Assembly (NCBI GenBank): GCA_022844015.1
Contig: JALHMO010000014.1
Coordinates: 1-58,378 of the forward strand
Direction: 5' to 3'
Origin: Reyranella sp.
GTDB lineage: Bacteria > Pseudomonadota > Alphaproteobacteria > Reyranellales > Reyranellaceae
DNA length: 58,378 nt
The translations under genes and the position numbers were made by a program. Positions 51,859 to 58,378 of the stretch are shown here, one piece after another. Numbering within the stretch: position 1 is the stretch's first letter; each line of letters starts with the position of its first letter. The notes under the pieces are model-generated. The model searched no databases and was not told the origin of the DNA. It worked only from the letters and a program-made list of their open reading frames with translations.

Positions 51859-52950
51859 ATGCCAGCCACTATGCTGGCGGACGGAGGCACCAACTTGCAG
51901 CTCGCATCCAGGACCTACGACGTCGACGGCATCGCCGCCGTCCAGGAGCTTTATCACAGCAACGGCTGGACCGACGGCCTGCCGATCGTGCCGCCGACCG
52001 CTGAAGCTGTCGCGGCCTGCCTCGAATGGGCGATGATGCCGCCCGACCAGCTGATCGGCATCGAGCCGGTGCGCGGGCTCGCCGTCACCGCCGAGAAGCT
52101 CGCGATCAATGCCGTGATGGCGGGCTGCCTGCCGATGCATTTCCCGGTCGTGATCACCGCCTGGACGGCGATGATGCGCGAGGAGTTCCTGATGCACGGC
52201 GCCACCGCGAGCACCGGCGGCTGCGCCGTGCTGGTGGTGATGAACGGCCCGATCCGGCGCGAGCTCGGCGCCGCCGGCACCTTCAACGCCCTGGGCAACA
52301 GCGATCGCGCCACCGCCGTGATCGGCCGCGCACTCAGGCTCTGCCTGATCAACCTGATGGATGTCCGGCCGGGCGCCATCGACCGCTCGACCCTGGGCCA
52401 TCCCGGCAAGTTCAGCTTCTGCGTCGCCGAGGACGAGGAGGATTCGAGCTGGCTGCCGCTCGCCGAGCAGCGCGGCATCCCGAAGGAGGCGTCGGCGGTG
52501 ACGGTGATGGCGGCCGGCGCGCCGCGCCAGATCATGAACGAGTGGACGACGAAGCCCGAGGAGATCCTCGAGACCTTCGCCGCCGAGATGCGCGCCAACC
52601 TGCGCCACTACTCGATCCACCCCGGGAACTACGCGCTGATCATTCCCAAGCAGCTGCGCGAGCACCTGCAGGCGGCCGGCTGGAGCAAGACCGACGTCGC
52701 CGCCTTCATCCACGAGCGGGCGCGCATCCATCGCCGCGAATGGGCCACTGTCGGCAAGGGCGCCGTGGTGCGCGACCGCGGCGACAGCGTCTATCCGGCG
52801 ATGGACTCGCCCGACCAGCTGCTGGTCGTCGCGGCCGGCGGCCCGGCCGGCGGCTTCGGCGCCGTGATCCCGCCGTGGCTCGGCAACAAGAGCCATGCCG
52901 TCACCCTGGCGATCGGCGCCTGCGTCGATTGCGAGCCGCCGAAGGGCTGA
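51859..52950 (+). CDS. Conserved protein of unknown function, upstream of the UGSC selenoprotein
   Basis: 363 residues from ATG 51859 (alternative ATG at 51871). I do not recognise the family with confidence. Notable blocks: YDVDGIAAVQELYHSNGWTD, then GLPIVPPTAEAVAACLEWAM, GIEPVRGLAVTAEKLAINAV, ATASTGGCAVLVVMNGPIRR, NLMDVRPGAIDRSTLGHPGK and the C-terminal ending AIGACVDCEPPKG, with a C-x-x-C pair. No signal peptide or membrane segment is visible. It is on the same strand as the selenoprotein, 167 bp before it, and probably works with it as a redox partner or substrate-binding subunit. That is inference from position only. Confidence 0.75.
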   Translation: MPATMLADGGTNLQLASRTYDVDGIAAVQELYHSNGWTDGLPIVPPTAEAVAACLEWAMMPPDQLIGIEPVRGLAVTAEKLAINAVMAGCLPMHFPVVITAWTAMMREEFLMHGATASTGGCAVLVVMNGPIRRELGAAGTFNALGNSDRATAVIGRALRLCLINLMDVRPGAIDRSTLGHPGKFSFCVAEDEEDSSWLPLAEQRGIPKEASAVTVMAAGAPRQIMNEWTTKPEEILETFAAEMRANLRHYSIHPGNYALIIPKQLREHLQAAGWSKTDVAAFIHERARIHRREWATVGKGAVVRDRGDSVYPAMDSPDQLLVVAAGGPAGGFGAVIPPWLGNKSHAVTLAIGACVDCEPPKG

Positions 52951-52995
52951 GCGAGATGAAGAAGAGGGGTTCCCCAATTGGAGCCGAAGCTCATG

Positions 52996-53090
52996 GCCGG
53001 GAGCGCGCCACTCCGTGGCGCTCATGGGCCGGCAGAACACCTGCGGTCGGAGAGAAGAGCATGAGCGCCACGGAGTGGCGCGCTCCCGGC
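52996..53090. repeat. B-type repeat, copy 4: perfect 31-bp inverted repeat before the selenoprotein gene
   Basis: The arms at 52996-53026 and 53060-53090 are exact inverted copies of 31 nt (each contains GGGAGCGCGCCACTCCG or its complement) separated by 33 nt. It ends 27 nt before the selenoprotein ATG and begins 45 nt after the upstream stop. In RNA it would make a very stable hairpin, able to reduce read-through or stabilise transcript ends. Same family as the copies at 20705, 40384 and 46986. Confidence 0.75.
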
Positions 53091-53117
53091 GCGTTGTCAT
53101 TGAGGTAGGAGCAGCAC

Positions 53118-53642
53118 ATGACATTCCAGGTACTCGATCCGACCCCTGAGACGGCGCCTGCGGCGGGCCGGCTCGCCCCACGCCTGCCGTCGCTGGAAGG
53201 CCGCACGATCGGCTTCATCTCCAATGGCAAGGAAGGCACCAAGGGCTTCTTCCGCCATCTCGACCGGATGCTGCGCGAGGACCACGGCGTCGCCCGCGTG
53301 GTCAGCCGGACCAAGTCCAACTACAGCGCGCCGGCCGACGCCCCTATCGTGGCCGAGATCCGGCAGTGGGACGCCGTCATCTCCGGCATCGGAGATTGAG
53401 GCAGCTGCTCATCGTGCAGTCTGCACGACTCCGTCGCCGCCGAACGCCTGAACGTTCCCGCCTTCAGCGTCATGACCCAGCGCTTCACCAGCGCCGCCGA
53501 GCTGATGAGCCGCGTGCTCGGCCTGCCCGGCTACGGCTTCGCCACGATCGGCCATCCGGTCAGCAGCGCCACCGACGACGATCTCGAGGCGATGGCCCGG
53601 CTGGCGATCGAGCAGGGCCTGAAGCTGCTGGTGCGCGGATAG
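53118..53642 (+). CDS. UGSC-family selenoprotein; in-frame UGA (53397-53399) read as selenocysteine 94
   Basis: 174 residues if UGA is decoded as Sec. The first 93 codons encode LEGRTIGFISNGKEGTKGFF, then RHLDRMLREDHGVARVVSR and DAVISGIGD. The reading frame then gives U-G-S-C-S-S-C-S-L-H-D-S and continues as LNVPAFSVMTQRFTSAAELM, GLPGYGFATIGHPVSSATDD and EAMARLAIEQGLKLLVRG to TAG 53640-53642. The composition after the UGA stays that of a coding region (GC-rich third positions, no further stops). GIGD-U-GSC is the defining motif of UGSC (seleno)proteins, a thioredoxin-like U-x-x-C redox centre. A SECIS-like hairpin lies immediately downstream. Conventional annotation would wrongly end the gene at 53399. 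Confidence 0.85.
53412..53428 (+). promoter_or_regulatory. Candidate bacterial SECIS element
   Basis: TCGTGCA (53412-53418), loop GTC (53419-53421) and TGCACGA (53422-53428) make a perfect 7-bp stem with a triloop that starts with G. The loop begins 20 nt after the UGA, within the usual 16-37 nt window for bacterial SECIS elements, and the stem lies inside the coding sequence as required. Such a hairpin recruits SelB with Sec-tRNA to the UGA. Confidence 0.8.
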
Positions 53643-53682
53643 GCCAAGCCTCGCTCTTCTCGATCTCCACGCGCGCTCTCCT

Positions 53683-53857
53683 GTCATCCTGAGCGCAGCG
53701 AAGGATCTCATGGCGCCTCGACCAATGAGCGCCATGAGATCGTGCGAAGGTTGTCAGGGAAAGTCCGAAGCGTCGGGCGATGAGATTCTTCGCTGCGCTC
53801 AGGATGACATGAATACGGCGCTCAGGATGACATGAACGCTGCGCTCAGGATGACATG
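53683..53857. repeat. C-type repeat copy 2 with three tandem half-units
   Basis: CTGTCATCCTGAGCGCAGCG starts the left arm near 53682; the right arm is TTCTTCGCTGCGCTCAGGAT, followed by three near-identical units GCGCTCAGGATGACATGAA (about 53796-53852, spaced about 21-23 nt). It lies between the selenoprotein gene and the convergent Lin0512-family gene and may serve as terminator; no gene is seen. Confidence 0.6.
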
Positions 53858-53859
53858 CA

Positions 53860-54204
53860 TCACGGCAGCTCCAGGCGGACGCAAACCGCGGCGCTGGCGA
53901 TCACGGCCGGGTCGTTGCCTTCGGGATCGGGCACGTCGAGGCCACCCTTGACCGCCGTTACCGTGACGATGCCGTGCGGCAGCGAGGCGCGCACCTTGTC
54001 GGTGTCGACCTTGTCGGGCTGGGCGACGCCGATCGTGACGTCGACGAACATGCCGGTCTTCGGGTTGACGCCGAGCGTGCGCAGCATGACCAGCGAGCTG
54101 TGGTGCAGGGCGTCCTGGACGGCGCGCAGCGCCGCCTTGGTATAGTCGCCGCCGTGCAAATCGTTGCCGGTGCCGAGCTCGAGGATGACGCGTTTGGCAG
54201 GCAT
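53860..54204 (-). CDS. Lin0512-family protein, paralogue 1
   Basis: 114 residues from ATG 54204. The Lin0512 pattern is RVILELGTGNDLHGGDYTKA, then ALRAVQDALHHSSLVMLRTL, VDVTIGVAQPDKVDTDKVRA and SLPHGIVTVTAVKGGLDVPD. The function of the family is not known; it is a small alpha/beta protein possibly forming ring oligomers. It starts 11 nt after the stop of a second paralogue, so the two likely form a hetero-oligomer. Both are convergent with the UGSC gene. Confidence 0.85.
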   Translation of the reverse strand: MPAKRVILELGTGNDLHGGDYTKAALRAVQDALHHSSLVMLRTLGVNPKTGMFVDVTIGVAQPDKVDTDKVRASLPHGIVTVTAVKGGLDVPDPEGNDPAVIASAAVCVRLELP

Positions 54205-54215
54205 GCCGGCCTCCC

Positions 54216-54554
54216 TTACAGATCGAGCCGGACGATGGCGGCCGCCTGGGCGATCACCGTCTTGTCCGTGCCGGCTTCGTTGGGGATCTCCAGGCCGCCT
54301 TCGACGACCTTCACCGTGCCGGTGCCGTGCGGCAGCACCGCCAGCACCTCGCCGGTGTCGACGAGGTCGGGCCTCGGCACGCCGATCAGCACCTCGACCT
54401 GCATGTCGTCGCTCGACTTGCCGACCGCGCCGGCGACGGTGAGCGAGTTGTGCCACAGCGCATCGCGCAGCGCGCGCACGGCGGCCTTGGTGTAATCGCC
54501 ACCGCGGATGTCGGTGCCCATCCCGATCTCGAGGGCAACTCTCTTCAGCGCCAT
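54216..54554 (-). CDS. Lin0512-family protein, paralogue 2
   Basis: 112 residues from ATG 54554. RVALEIGMGTDIRGGDYTKA, then AVRALRDALWHNSLTVAGAV, MQVEVLIGVPRPDLVDTGEV and LAVLPHGTGTVKVVEGGLEI correspond block by block to the paralogue at 53860 (roughly half identical by eye). The GxGTDxxGGDYTKAA element is kept in both. Pairs of such genes are probably subunits of one complex. The ATG lies inside the end of a short upstream frame (stop 54545-54547), suggesting translational coupling. Confidence 0.85.
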   Translation of the reverse strand: MALKRVALEIGMGTDIRGGDYTKAAVRALRDALWHNSLTVAGAVGKSSDDMQVEVLIGVPRPDLVDTGEVLAVLPHGTGTVKVVEGGLEIPNEAGTDKTVIAQAAAIVRLDL

Positions 54555-54676
54555 CTCCCGAACTCCCAGCTCTTCGCCAGCCCACCCTTCACCAGCAGCG
54601 GCGTCGCGTCGACACAATAATATTTCTCGGCGAAGGCGCGGTACTCGGGCGAGCTCTTGTACCATTGGGCCTGCAT
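54545..54676 (-). CDS. Short unrecognised ORF, possibly a gene remnant, overlapping the Lin0512 start
   Basis: 43 codons from ATG 54676 (frame open to about 54727) encoding MQAQWYKSSPEYRAFAEKYY followed by CVDATPLLVKGGLAKSWEFG. WYKSSPEYRAFAE resembles the C-terminal helix of dimeric alpha/beta-barrel proteins (NIPSNAP/DUF1330-like), so it may be the end of a larger lost gene. Its stop overlaps the paralogue-2 start by 10 nt, a typical operon junction. No ribosome-binding site was found. The rest of the gap 54677-54940 holds nothing recognised except the GGGAGG of the next gene. Confidence 0.3.
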   Translation of the reverse strand: MQAQWYKSSPEYRAFAEKYYCVDATPLLVKGGLAKSWEFGRWR

Positions 54677-54940
54677 GTCGGTGCAGTTCCTTCCGGCGCG
54701 CGGGGGGCCGATTGTGCCTGTCGCCACGGGGTCGGCTTCCCGTGTCGACCGACAGAGGGCGCTCGCCCGGGCGGAACTGCTCCGGGGGAGGTCCGCCTGA
54801 CATCGCGAACCGTCGACCCATCCCGCCGGCCCGTGCCGATCGTCGCGGCGCCCGTCCGTGCAACGCTCGCGCGCACCGGAGCCTGCCGGCTCGACGGTTC
54901 CCCGTGGTCCGGACTAGAACGTCGGATCGGGAGGATGACG

Positions 54941-56017
54941 ATGAAGACCTACAGGATCGCGGCCATTCCAGGCGACGGAATCGGGACGGAAGTGGTCGAC
55001 GCCGGCGTCGAGGTGCTGGCCGCCGTGGCGAAGCGCGACGGCGGCTTCGCGGTCGCCGTCGACCGCTTCGACTGGGGTGGCGCGTACTACAAGAAGCACG
55101 GCCGCATGATGCCCGAGAACGGCCGCGACCTGATCCGCCGGCACGACGCGATCCTGTTCGGCTCGGCCGGCCATCCCGACATTCCCGACCATGTCACCTT
55201 GTGGGGCCTGCGGCTGGCCATCTGCCAGCCGTTCGACCAGTACGCCAACGTGCGGCCGACCCGCGTGCTCCCGGGCATCACCTCGCCGCTGCGCCACGTC
55301 AACGGCGGCGAGCTCGACTGGGTGATCGTGCGCGAGAATTCCGAGGGCGAGTACGCCGGCGTCGGCGGCCGCGTCCACCAGGGCTCGCCGCTCGAGGCGG
55401 CGACCGACGTCGCCATGTTCACGCGTGCCGGTGTCGAGCGCATCATGCGCTTCGCCTTCGGGCTGGCGCGCTCGCGGCCGCGCAAGCTGCTCACGGTCGT
55501 GACCAAGTCGAACGCGCAGCGCCACGCCATGGTGATGTGGGACGAGATCGCCGTGCAGGTCGCCGCCGAGTTCCCCGACGTCGAGTGGGACAAGATGCTG
55601 GTCGACGCCATGACCATGCGCATGGTGATCAGGCCGCAGACGATCGACACCGTCGTGGCGACCAACCTGCACGCCGACATCCTGTCCGATCTCGCCGCCG
55701 CGCTGGCCGGCTCGCTCGGCATCGCGCCGACCGCCAACCTCAACCCCGAGCGCGCCTTCCCGTCGATGTTCGAGCCGATCCACGGCTCGGCCTTCGACAT
55801 CATGGGCAAGGGCATCGCCAACCCGATCGGCACCTTCTGGTCGACCGTGATGATGCTCGAGCATCTCGGCGAGCCCGCCGCCGCCGGACGCCTCATGCAG
55901 GCGATCGAGAAGGTGACGGCCGACCCGCGCTTCCACACGCCCGACCTCGGCGGCGCGGCGCGCACCACCGACGTCACCGTCGCCGTGATCGACGCGGTTC
56001 ACGGGGCGAACGTGTGA
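54941..56017 (+). CDS. Tartrate dehydrogenase / isopropylmalate dehydrogenase-like enzyme
   Basis: 358 residues from ATG 54941, preceded by GGGAGG at 6 nt (an in-frame ATG at 54935 is too close to that site). IDH/IPMDH fold: IAAIPGDGIGTEVVDAGVEV, LDWVIVRENSEGEYAGVGGR, LTVVTKSNAQRHAMVMWDEI, MRMVIRPQTIDTVVATNLHA, DILSDLAAALAGSLGIAPTA and EPIHGSAFDIMGKGIANPIG. The ICQPFDQYANVRPTR stretch and the IVRENSEGEYAG block are those of TtuC-type tartrate/D-malate dehydrogenases rather than LeuB. It oxidatively decarboxylates a (D-)malate-like acid with NAD. It is divergent from the Lin0512 pair. Confidence 0.88.
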   Translation: MKTYRIAAIPGDGIGTEVVDAGVEVLAAVAKRDGGFAVAVDRFDWGGAYYKKHGRMMPENGRDLIRRHDAILFGSAGHPDIPDHVTLWGLRLAICQPFDQYANVRPTRVLPGITSPLRHVNGGELDWVIVRENSEGEYAGVGGRVHQGSPLEAATDVAMFTRAGVERIMRFAFGLARSRPRKLLTVVTKSNAQRHAMVMWDEIAVQVAAEFPDVEWDKMLVDAMTMRMVIRPQTIDTVVATNLHADILSDLAAALAGSLGIAPTANLNPERAFPSMFEPIHGSAFDIMGKGIANPIGTFWSTVMMLEHLGEPAAAGRLMQAIEKVTADPRFHTPDLGGAARTTDVTVAVIDAVHGANV

Positions 56018-56091
56018 CGTGACGGCAGAAAATGAAAGTTACCTCGCCGCGCTCGGGATGACAGCGTTGTCGTCGTGGCGACGGCATTGTC

Positions 56092-56188
56092 GTCATCACG
56101 CGCCCAGCGGGGCATCCTGTATCGACTCAGCGAATCGAGCGAAGACCGGAACGTCATCCCGCGCCCAGCGGGGGATCCTTCCGGTCTT
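56092..56188. repeat. Paired GTCATC-type repeats and hairpin in a 313-bp gap
   Basis: GTCATCACGCGCCCAGCGGG (from 56092) and GTCATCCCGCGCCCAGCGGG (from 56153) are direct repeats 61 bp apart. AAGACCGGAA (56142-56151) and TTCCGGTCTT (56179-56188) form an inverted pair around the second copy. The gap 56018-56330 between the convergent dehydrogenase and exported-protein genes shows no gene and this hairpin may terminate transcription. Confidence 0.5.
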
Positions 56189-56330
56189 TGGTCACTTCTC
56201 CGGCGCCTTGCTGATCCGCCCGACCGCGACCCTCGGGGATCGCGCCGGGAACGGCTCCTGCGCCGGCGCCGCCGGCGCGACGGCGAGCATCAGCCCGCCG
56301 CCGGGGAGCGTGCGCCGATCCGCGATCGGC

Positions 56331-57245
56331 CTACTTGCCGGCCTTGGCCGCGCCGGGCCTGGTGCCCGGATAGGTCGCGGTGAAGCCGAACAGGTCGGTG
56401 AGCGCGTTGGGCATCATGATCTTGTCGAGATCGTCGACGCCCGCCGTCTTGGACGGCTTGAGGCCGAGCGTCAGCGCTCCCTTGGGCGCCTTCCAGTCGG
56501 CGATGTAGGAGGCGATGGCGTCGAGCGCCTGCAAGGTCTGCGGGCCCTGCGGTGCGGCGAAGCCCGCGATCGAGGCCAGCGCCGTCTTGACGACGTCGTC
56601 GGGCTTGAGGCCTTCGGCGTCGGCCAGCGGCGGGACGACCTTGGCGAGCAGCCCCTTGTCGTCGAAGGTCAGCTTGGCGCTGCGCAGCCGGCCGTCGTCC
56701 TTGGCCGAGGCGGCGTTGGTCTTGTCGCTGATGCCCTCGAGCACCATGGCGAGCGCGATGCTGGCCTGGCCGCGCAGGGTCATCTCGAGGTTGTTGAGGT
56801 GCAGCACCTTGGCCGCGGTGTCGATGCGATAGTCGAGCGCCACGTCGACCGGCACGTTGGGCACGCCGTACGGCTTCAGCGCCGCGAACAGGTCGTCGTC
56901 GCCGGTGATCCCCTCGAGCCTGAGCTTGGCGAAGCGCGGGCTGTCCTCGGGACTGGCGTCCTTGGTCAGGCGCTCGAAATCGAGCTCGTCGACGGTCACC
57001 TTCTTGATCTTGACGGTGCTCTCCTTGTCGCCGGTCGCGGCGCTGGCCGGGACGACGGCCACCACGTCGTTCAGCACGAAGCCCGAGCTGCCGAGCGGGG
57101 CGCCGCTGCCGTAGCTGAAATTCTTCAGCTCGAGCTGCGGCTTGATCTCCTTCTCGAACCGCTCCAGCCCGTTTTGCGCCCACGATGCCGTCGCCAGCCC
57201 GAGCAGCAGCAAGGCTCCAGTGAGTCCCGCCCAAATTGAACGCAT
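56331..57245 (-). CDS. Exported protein of unknown function
   Basis: 304 residues from ATG 57245 (GGGAGA upstream; an in-frame ATG at 57257 is less well placed). A signal peptide (SIWAGLTGALLLLGLATASW) is cleaved near SWAQ. The mature protein alternates short strands and helices: VKIKKVTVDELDFERLTKDA, LRLEGITGDDDLFAALKPYG, LHLNNLEMTLRGQASIALAM and IADWKAPKGALTLGLKPSKT. It looks like a periplasmic beta-rich repeat protein. I do not recognise a domain, so no function is assigned. It is alone between repeats. Confidence 0.8.
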   Translation of the reverse strand: MRSIWAGLTGALLLLGLATASWAQNGLERFEKEIKPQLELKNFSYGSGAPLGSSGFVLNDVVAVVPASAATGDKESTVKIKKVTVDELDFERLTKDASPEDSPRFAKLRLEGITGDDDLFAALKPYGVPNVPVDVALDYRIDTAAKVLHLNNLEMTLRGQASIALAMVLEGISDKTNAASAKDDGRLRSAKLTFDDKGLLAKVVPPLADAEGLKPDDVVKTALASIAGFAAPQGPQTLQALDAIASYIADWKAPKGALTLGLKPSKTAGVDDLDKIMMPNALTDLFGFTATYPGTRPGAAKAGK

Positions 57246-57366
57246 GAAGTCTCCCATCGGTTGAGCCGCCACCCTACCATCGCCCCCTCGCCCCGGCGAG
57301 CCGGAGTAGCGGCCGGGTGGCGATCTCTCGTCCCTCCCGGACACTTTTATGGGAGGCGCGTTGGCC

Positions 57367-58378
57367 TCATCTCCCCGCCCGGGACGTGCATGGCGGCGAG
57401 CCGGGGCCGAGGGTGGCGGCGAGCACGGCGTCGGCGGTGGCCGACCAGCCGACCGGCTCGAAGTCGGTGCGCAGCCGGTGCTCCAGCCTCGCCAGCTCGC
57501 CGGGGTGCTCGATCAGGCGGCGGATCGCCTGGTAGGCGCCGGTGGTGTCGTCGGGGTCGACATAGAGGCAGAACGGCCCGCCGGCCTCGGGCATCGACGT
57601 GCGGTCGGACGAGACGCAGACCTTGCCGAACGACAGGCTGTCGCTCACCGGCAGGCCCCAGCCCTCGTAGTGCGACAGGAACAGGGTGAAGCGGCAGTCG
57701 CGGTAGAGCGCCGAGAGCGTGGCGTCGTCCGGCGAGCGGATGAACACCAGCTTGCCGTCGAGCCAGCGCGTCGCCTCGATCGCCTTCATGAGGTCGTCGA
57801 CCATCCAGCCGACGCTGCCCGCGAACACCAGGGTCGGGACCTTGTCGCGCGGCAGGTCGCGCAGCAGGCGGCACCAGACGCGGAACGCCTGCTGGTGGTT
57901 CTTGCGTGTCTCGATGGTCGACACGAACAGCACGAACGCGCCGGCCTCGAGCGGCGCGGGCAGGGCGCCCGGCTGCGGCCGGGCGAAGCCGGTGCCGATC
58001 GGCACGGCGCGCGGCGCGCTCCTGAGCGGGATGCCCTGCGCCGCCGTCCAGGCCGCGACGTCGCGCGCCGTCGCCCACGAGTTCGTCAGGATGGCGTCGG
58101 CGAGCGGCAGGGTCTCGCGCATCACCTTGCCGAACTCGGGCGCCCGCCCGAGCTCGAAATATTCCGGCCGCACCAGCGGGATGAGATCGTGCACCAGCAT
58201 GGCGAAGCGCATGCCGGTGCGCGCGGTGAGCTGGGCGACGCGCTCGGCGTAGCCGCCGTCGTGCCACGGCGCGCCGAGCGCGCACAGGACGTCGCCGGCG
58301 CGGCCGATATCGCGCAGGTCGTCGATCTGCGGCGCCGGTACCGGTTCGGGCTCGGGCTGCGCCGCCACGGCCGGCGGC
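57367..58378 (-). CDS. Glycosyltransferase, GT4 family, N-terminus beyond the window
   Basis: The C-terminal 337 residues of a GT-B enzyme. An N-terminal half-domain (RFAMLVHDLIPLVRPEYFEL, then ADAILTNSWATARDVAAWTA) precedes the donor-binding half: FVLFVSTIETRKNHQQAFRV, TLVFAGSVGWMVDDLMKAIE, LYRDCRFTLFLSHYEGWGLP and VSDSLSFGKVCVSSDRTSMP, the EGWGLPVSDSL string being the E-x7-E nucleotide-sugar motif region of GT4. The acceptor is unknown. The start and upstream genes are cut off at 58378. Confidence 0.85.
   Translation of the reverse strand, partial: PPAVAAQPEPEPVPAPQIDDLRDIGRAGDVLCALGAPWHDGGYAERVAQLTARTGMRFAMLVHDLIPLVRPEYFELGRAPEFGKVMRETLPLADAILTNSWATARDVAAWTAAQGIPLRSAPRAVPIGTGFARPQPGALPAPLEAGAFVLFVSTIETRKNHQQAFRVWCRLLRDLPRDKVPTLVFAGSVGWMVDDLMKAIEATRWLDGKLVFIRSPDDATLSALYRDCRFTLFLSHYEGWGLPVSDSLSFGKVCVSSDRTSMPEAGGPFCLYVDPDDTTGAYQAIRRLIEHPGELARLEHRLRTDFEPVGWSATADAVLAATLGPGSPPCTSRAGR

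Noticed and set aside
53118..53399. Reading 53118-53399 as a complete 93-residue protein
   Set aside because: The sequence after the UGA stays coding in the same frame, restores the UGSC motif and ends at a normal TAG; a SECIS-like hairpin follows. A stop-terminated small protein would leave all this unexplained.

Overview
The window is about 58 kb of GC-rich chromosome from a heterotrophic proteobacterium, most likely an alphaproteobacterium. This placement rests on gene families, dense ATGA/GTGA stop-start overlaps, many periplasmic binding proteins and abundant intergenic palindromes; the genus cannot be settled from sequence alone. There are about 48 protein genes. I see no rRNA, tRNA, CRISPR array or prophage, and both ends cut genes (a MocR regulator at the left, a glycosyltransferase at the right).

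Layout. 1-1.2 kb: MocR-type regulator divergent from a PNPOx-like flavoprotein. 1.2-5.6 kb: a one-strand cluster luxR-type regulator, kaiB, kaiC and hybrid histidine kinase, a KaiBC timing or stress module. 5.9-12.5 kb: AI-2E permease, a frameshifted alpha/beta hydrolase, an exported amidohydrolase, an amidase and a VapBC-type toxin-antitoxin pair with its operator. 12.6-20.6 kb: SDR, LLM flavin oxidoreductase, Tat-exported amidohydrolase, aspartate dehydrogenase-like and M20-like proteins, and an amino-acid ABC binding protein plus permease. 20.9-28 kb: DapA-family enzyme, a three-in-one (HcnABC/LhpBEF-like) iron-sulfur flavodehydrogenase, a carbamoylsarcosine-amidase-like hydrolase, Cu/Zn SOD and a dihydropyrimidinase. 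28.3-40.3 kb: a nucleotide/nucleoside scavenging locus with two paralogous BMP-family binding proteins, ATPase, two permeases, Cdd, PNP, DeoA, a PhyH-type dioxygenase, Add and a periplasmic e(P4)-type phosphatase. 40.5-46.5 kb: a sugar/polyol ABC transporter, a class III adenylate cyclase and an orphan HicB-like protein. 46.6-50.4 kb: small proteins, an AraC regulator and a gamma-glutamyltransferase. 50.7-56 kb: LLM monooxygenase, a conserved unknown protein, a UGSC-family selenoprotein, two Lin0512-family proteins and a tartrate/isopropylmalate dehydrogenase-like enzyme. The rest is an exported protein and a glycosyltransferase.

The most striking observation is at 53118-53642. A gene that appears to stop after 93 codons continues in frame past a UGA (53397-53399) for 80 more codons. 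The UGA sits in the motif U-G-S-C, and a perfect 7-bp hairpin with a G-starting triloop lies 12 nt downstream, as in a bacterial SECIS element. I read it as a 174-residue selenoprotein with Sec at residue 94. The selenocysteine machinery itself is not in the window.

The intergenic DNA is packed with palindromic repeats. One family (about 176-199 bp, ends CAGGGC...GCCCTG) shows apparent 8-10 bp target-site duplications and is nested inside other repeats, so it looks like a small non-autonomous mobile element. Others are B (GGGAGCGCGCCACT), C (TCATCCTGAGCGCAGCGAAG), D (GGGGAGGTG...GACGGAGGGGTCATG), E (CCTCTCCCCC...GGGGGAGAGG) and F.
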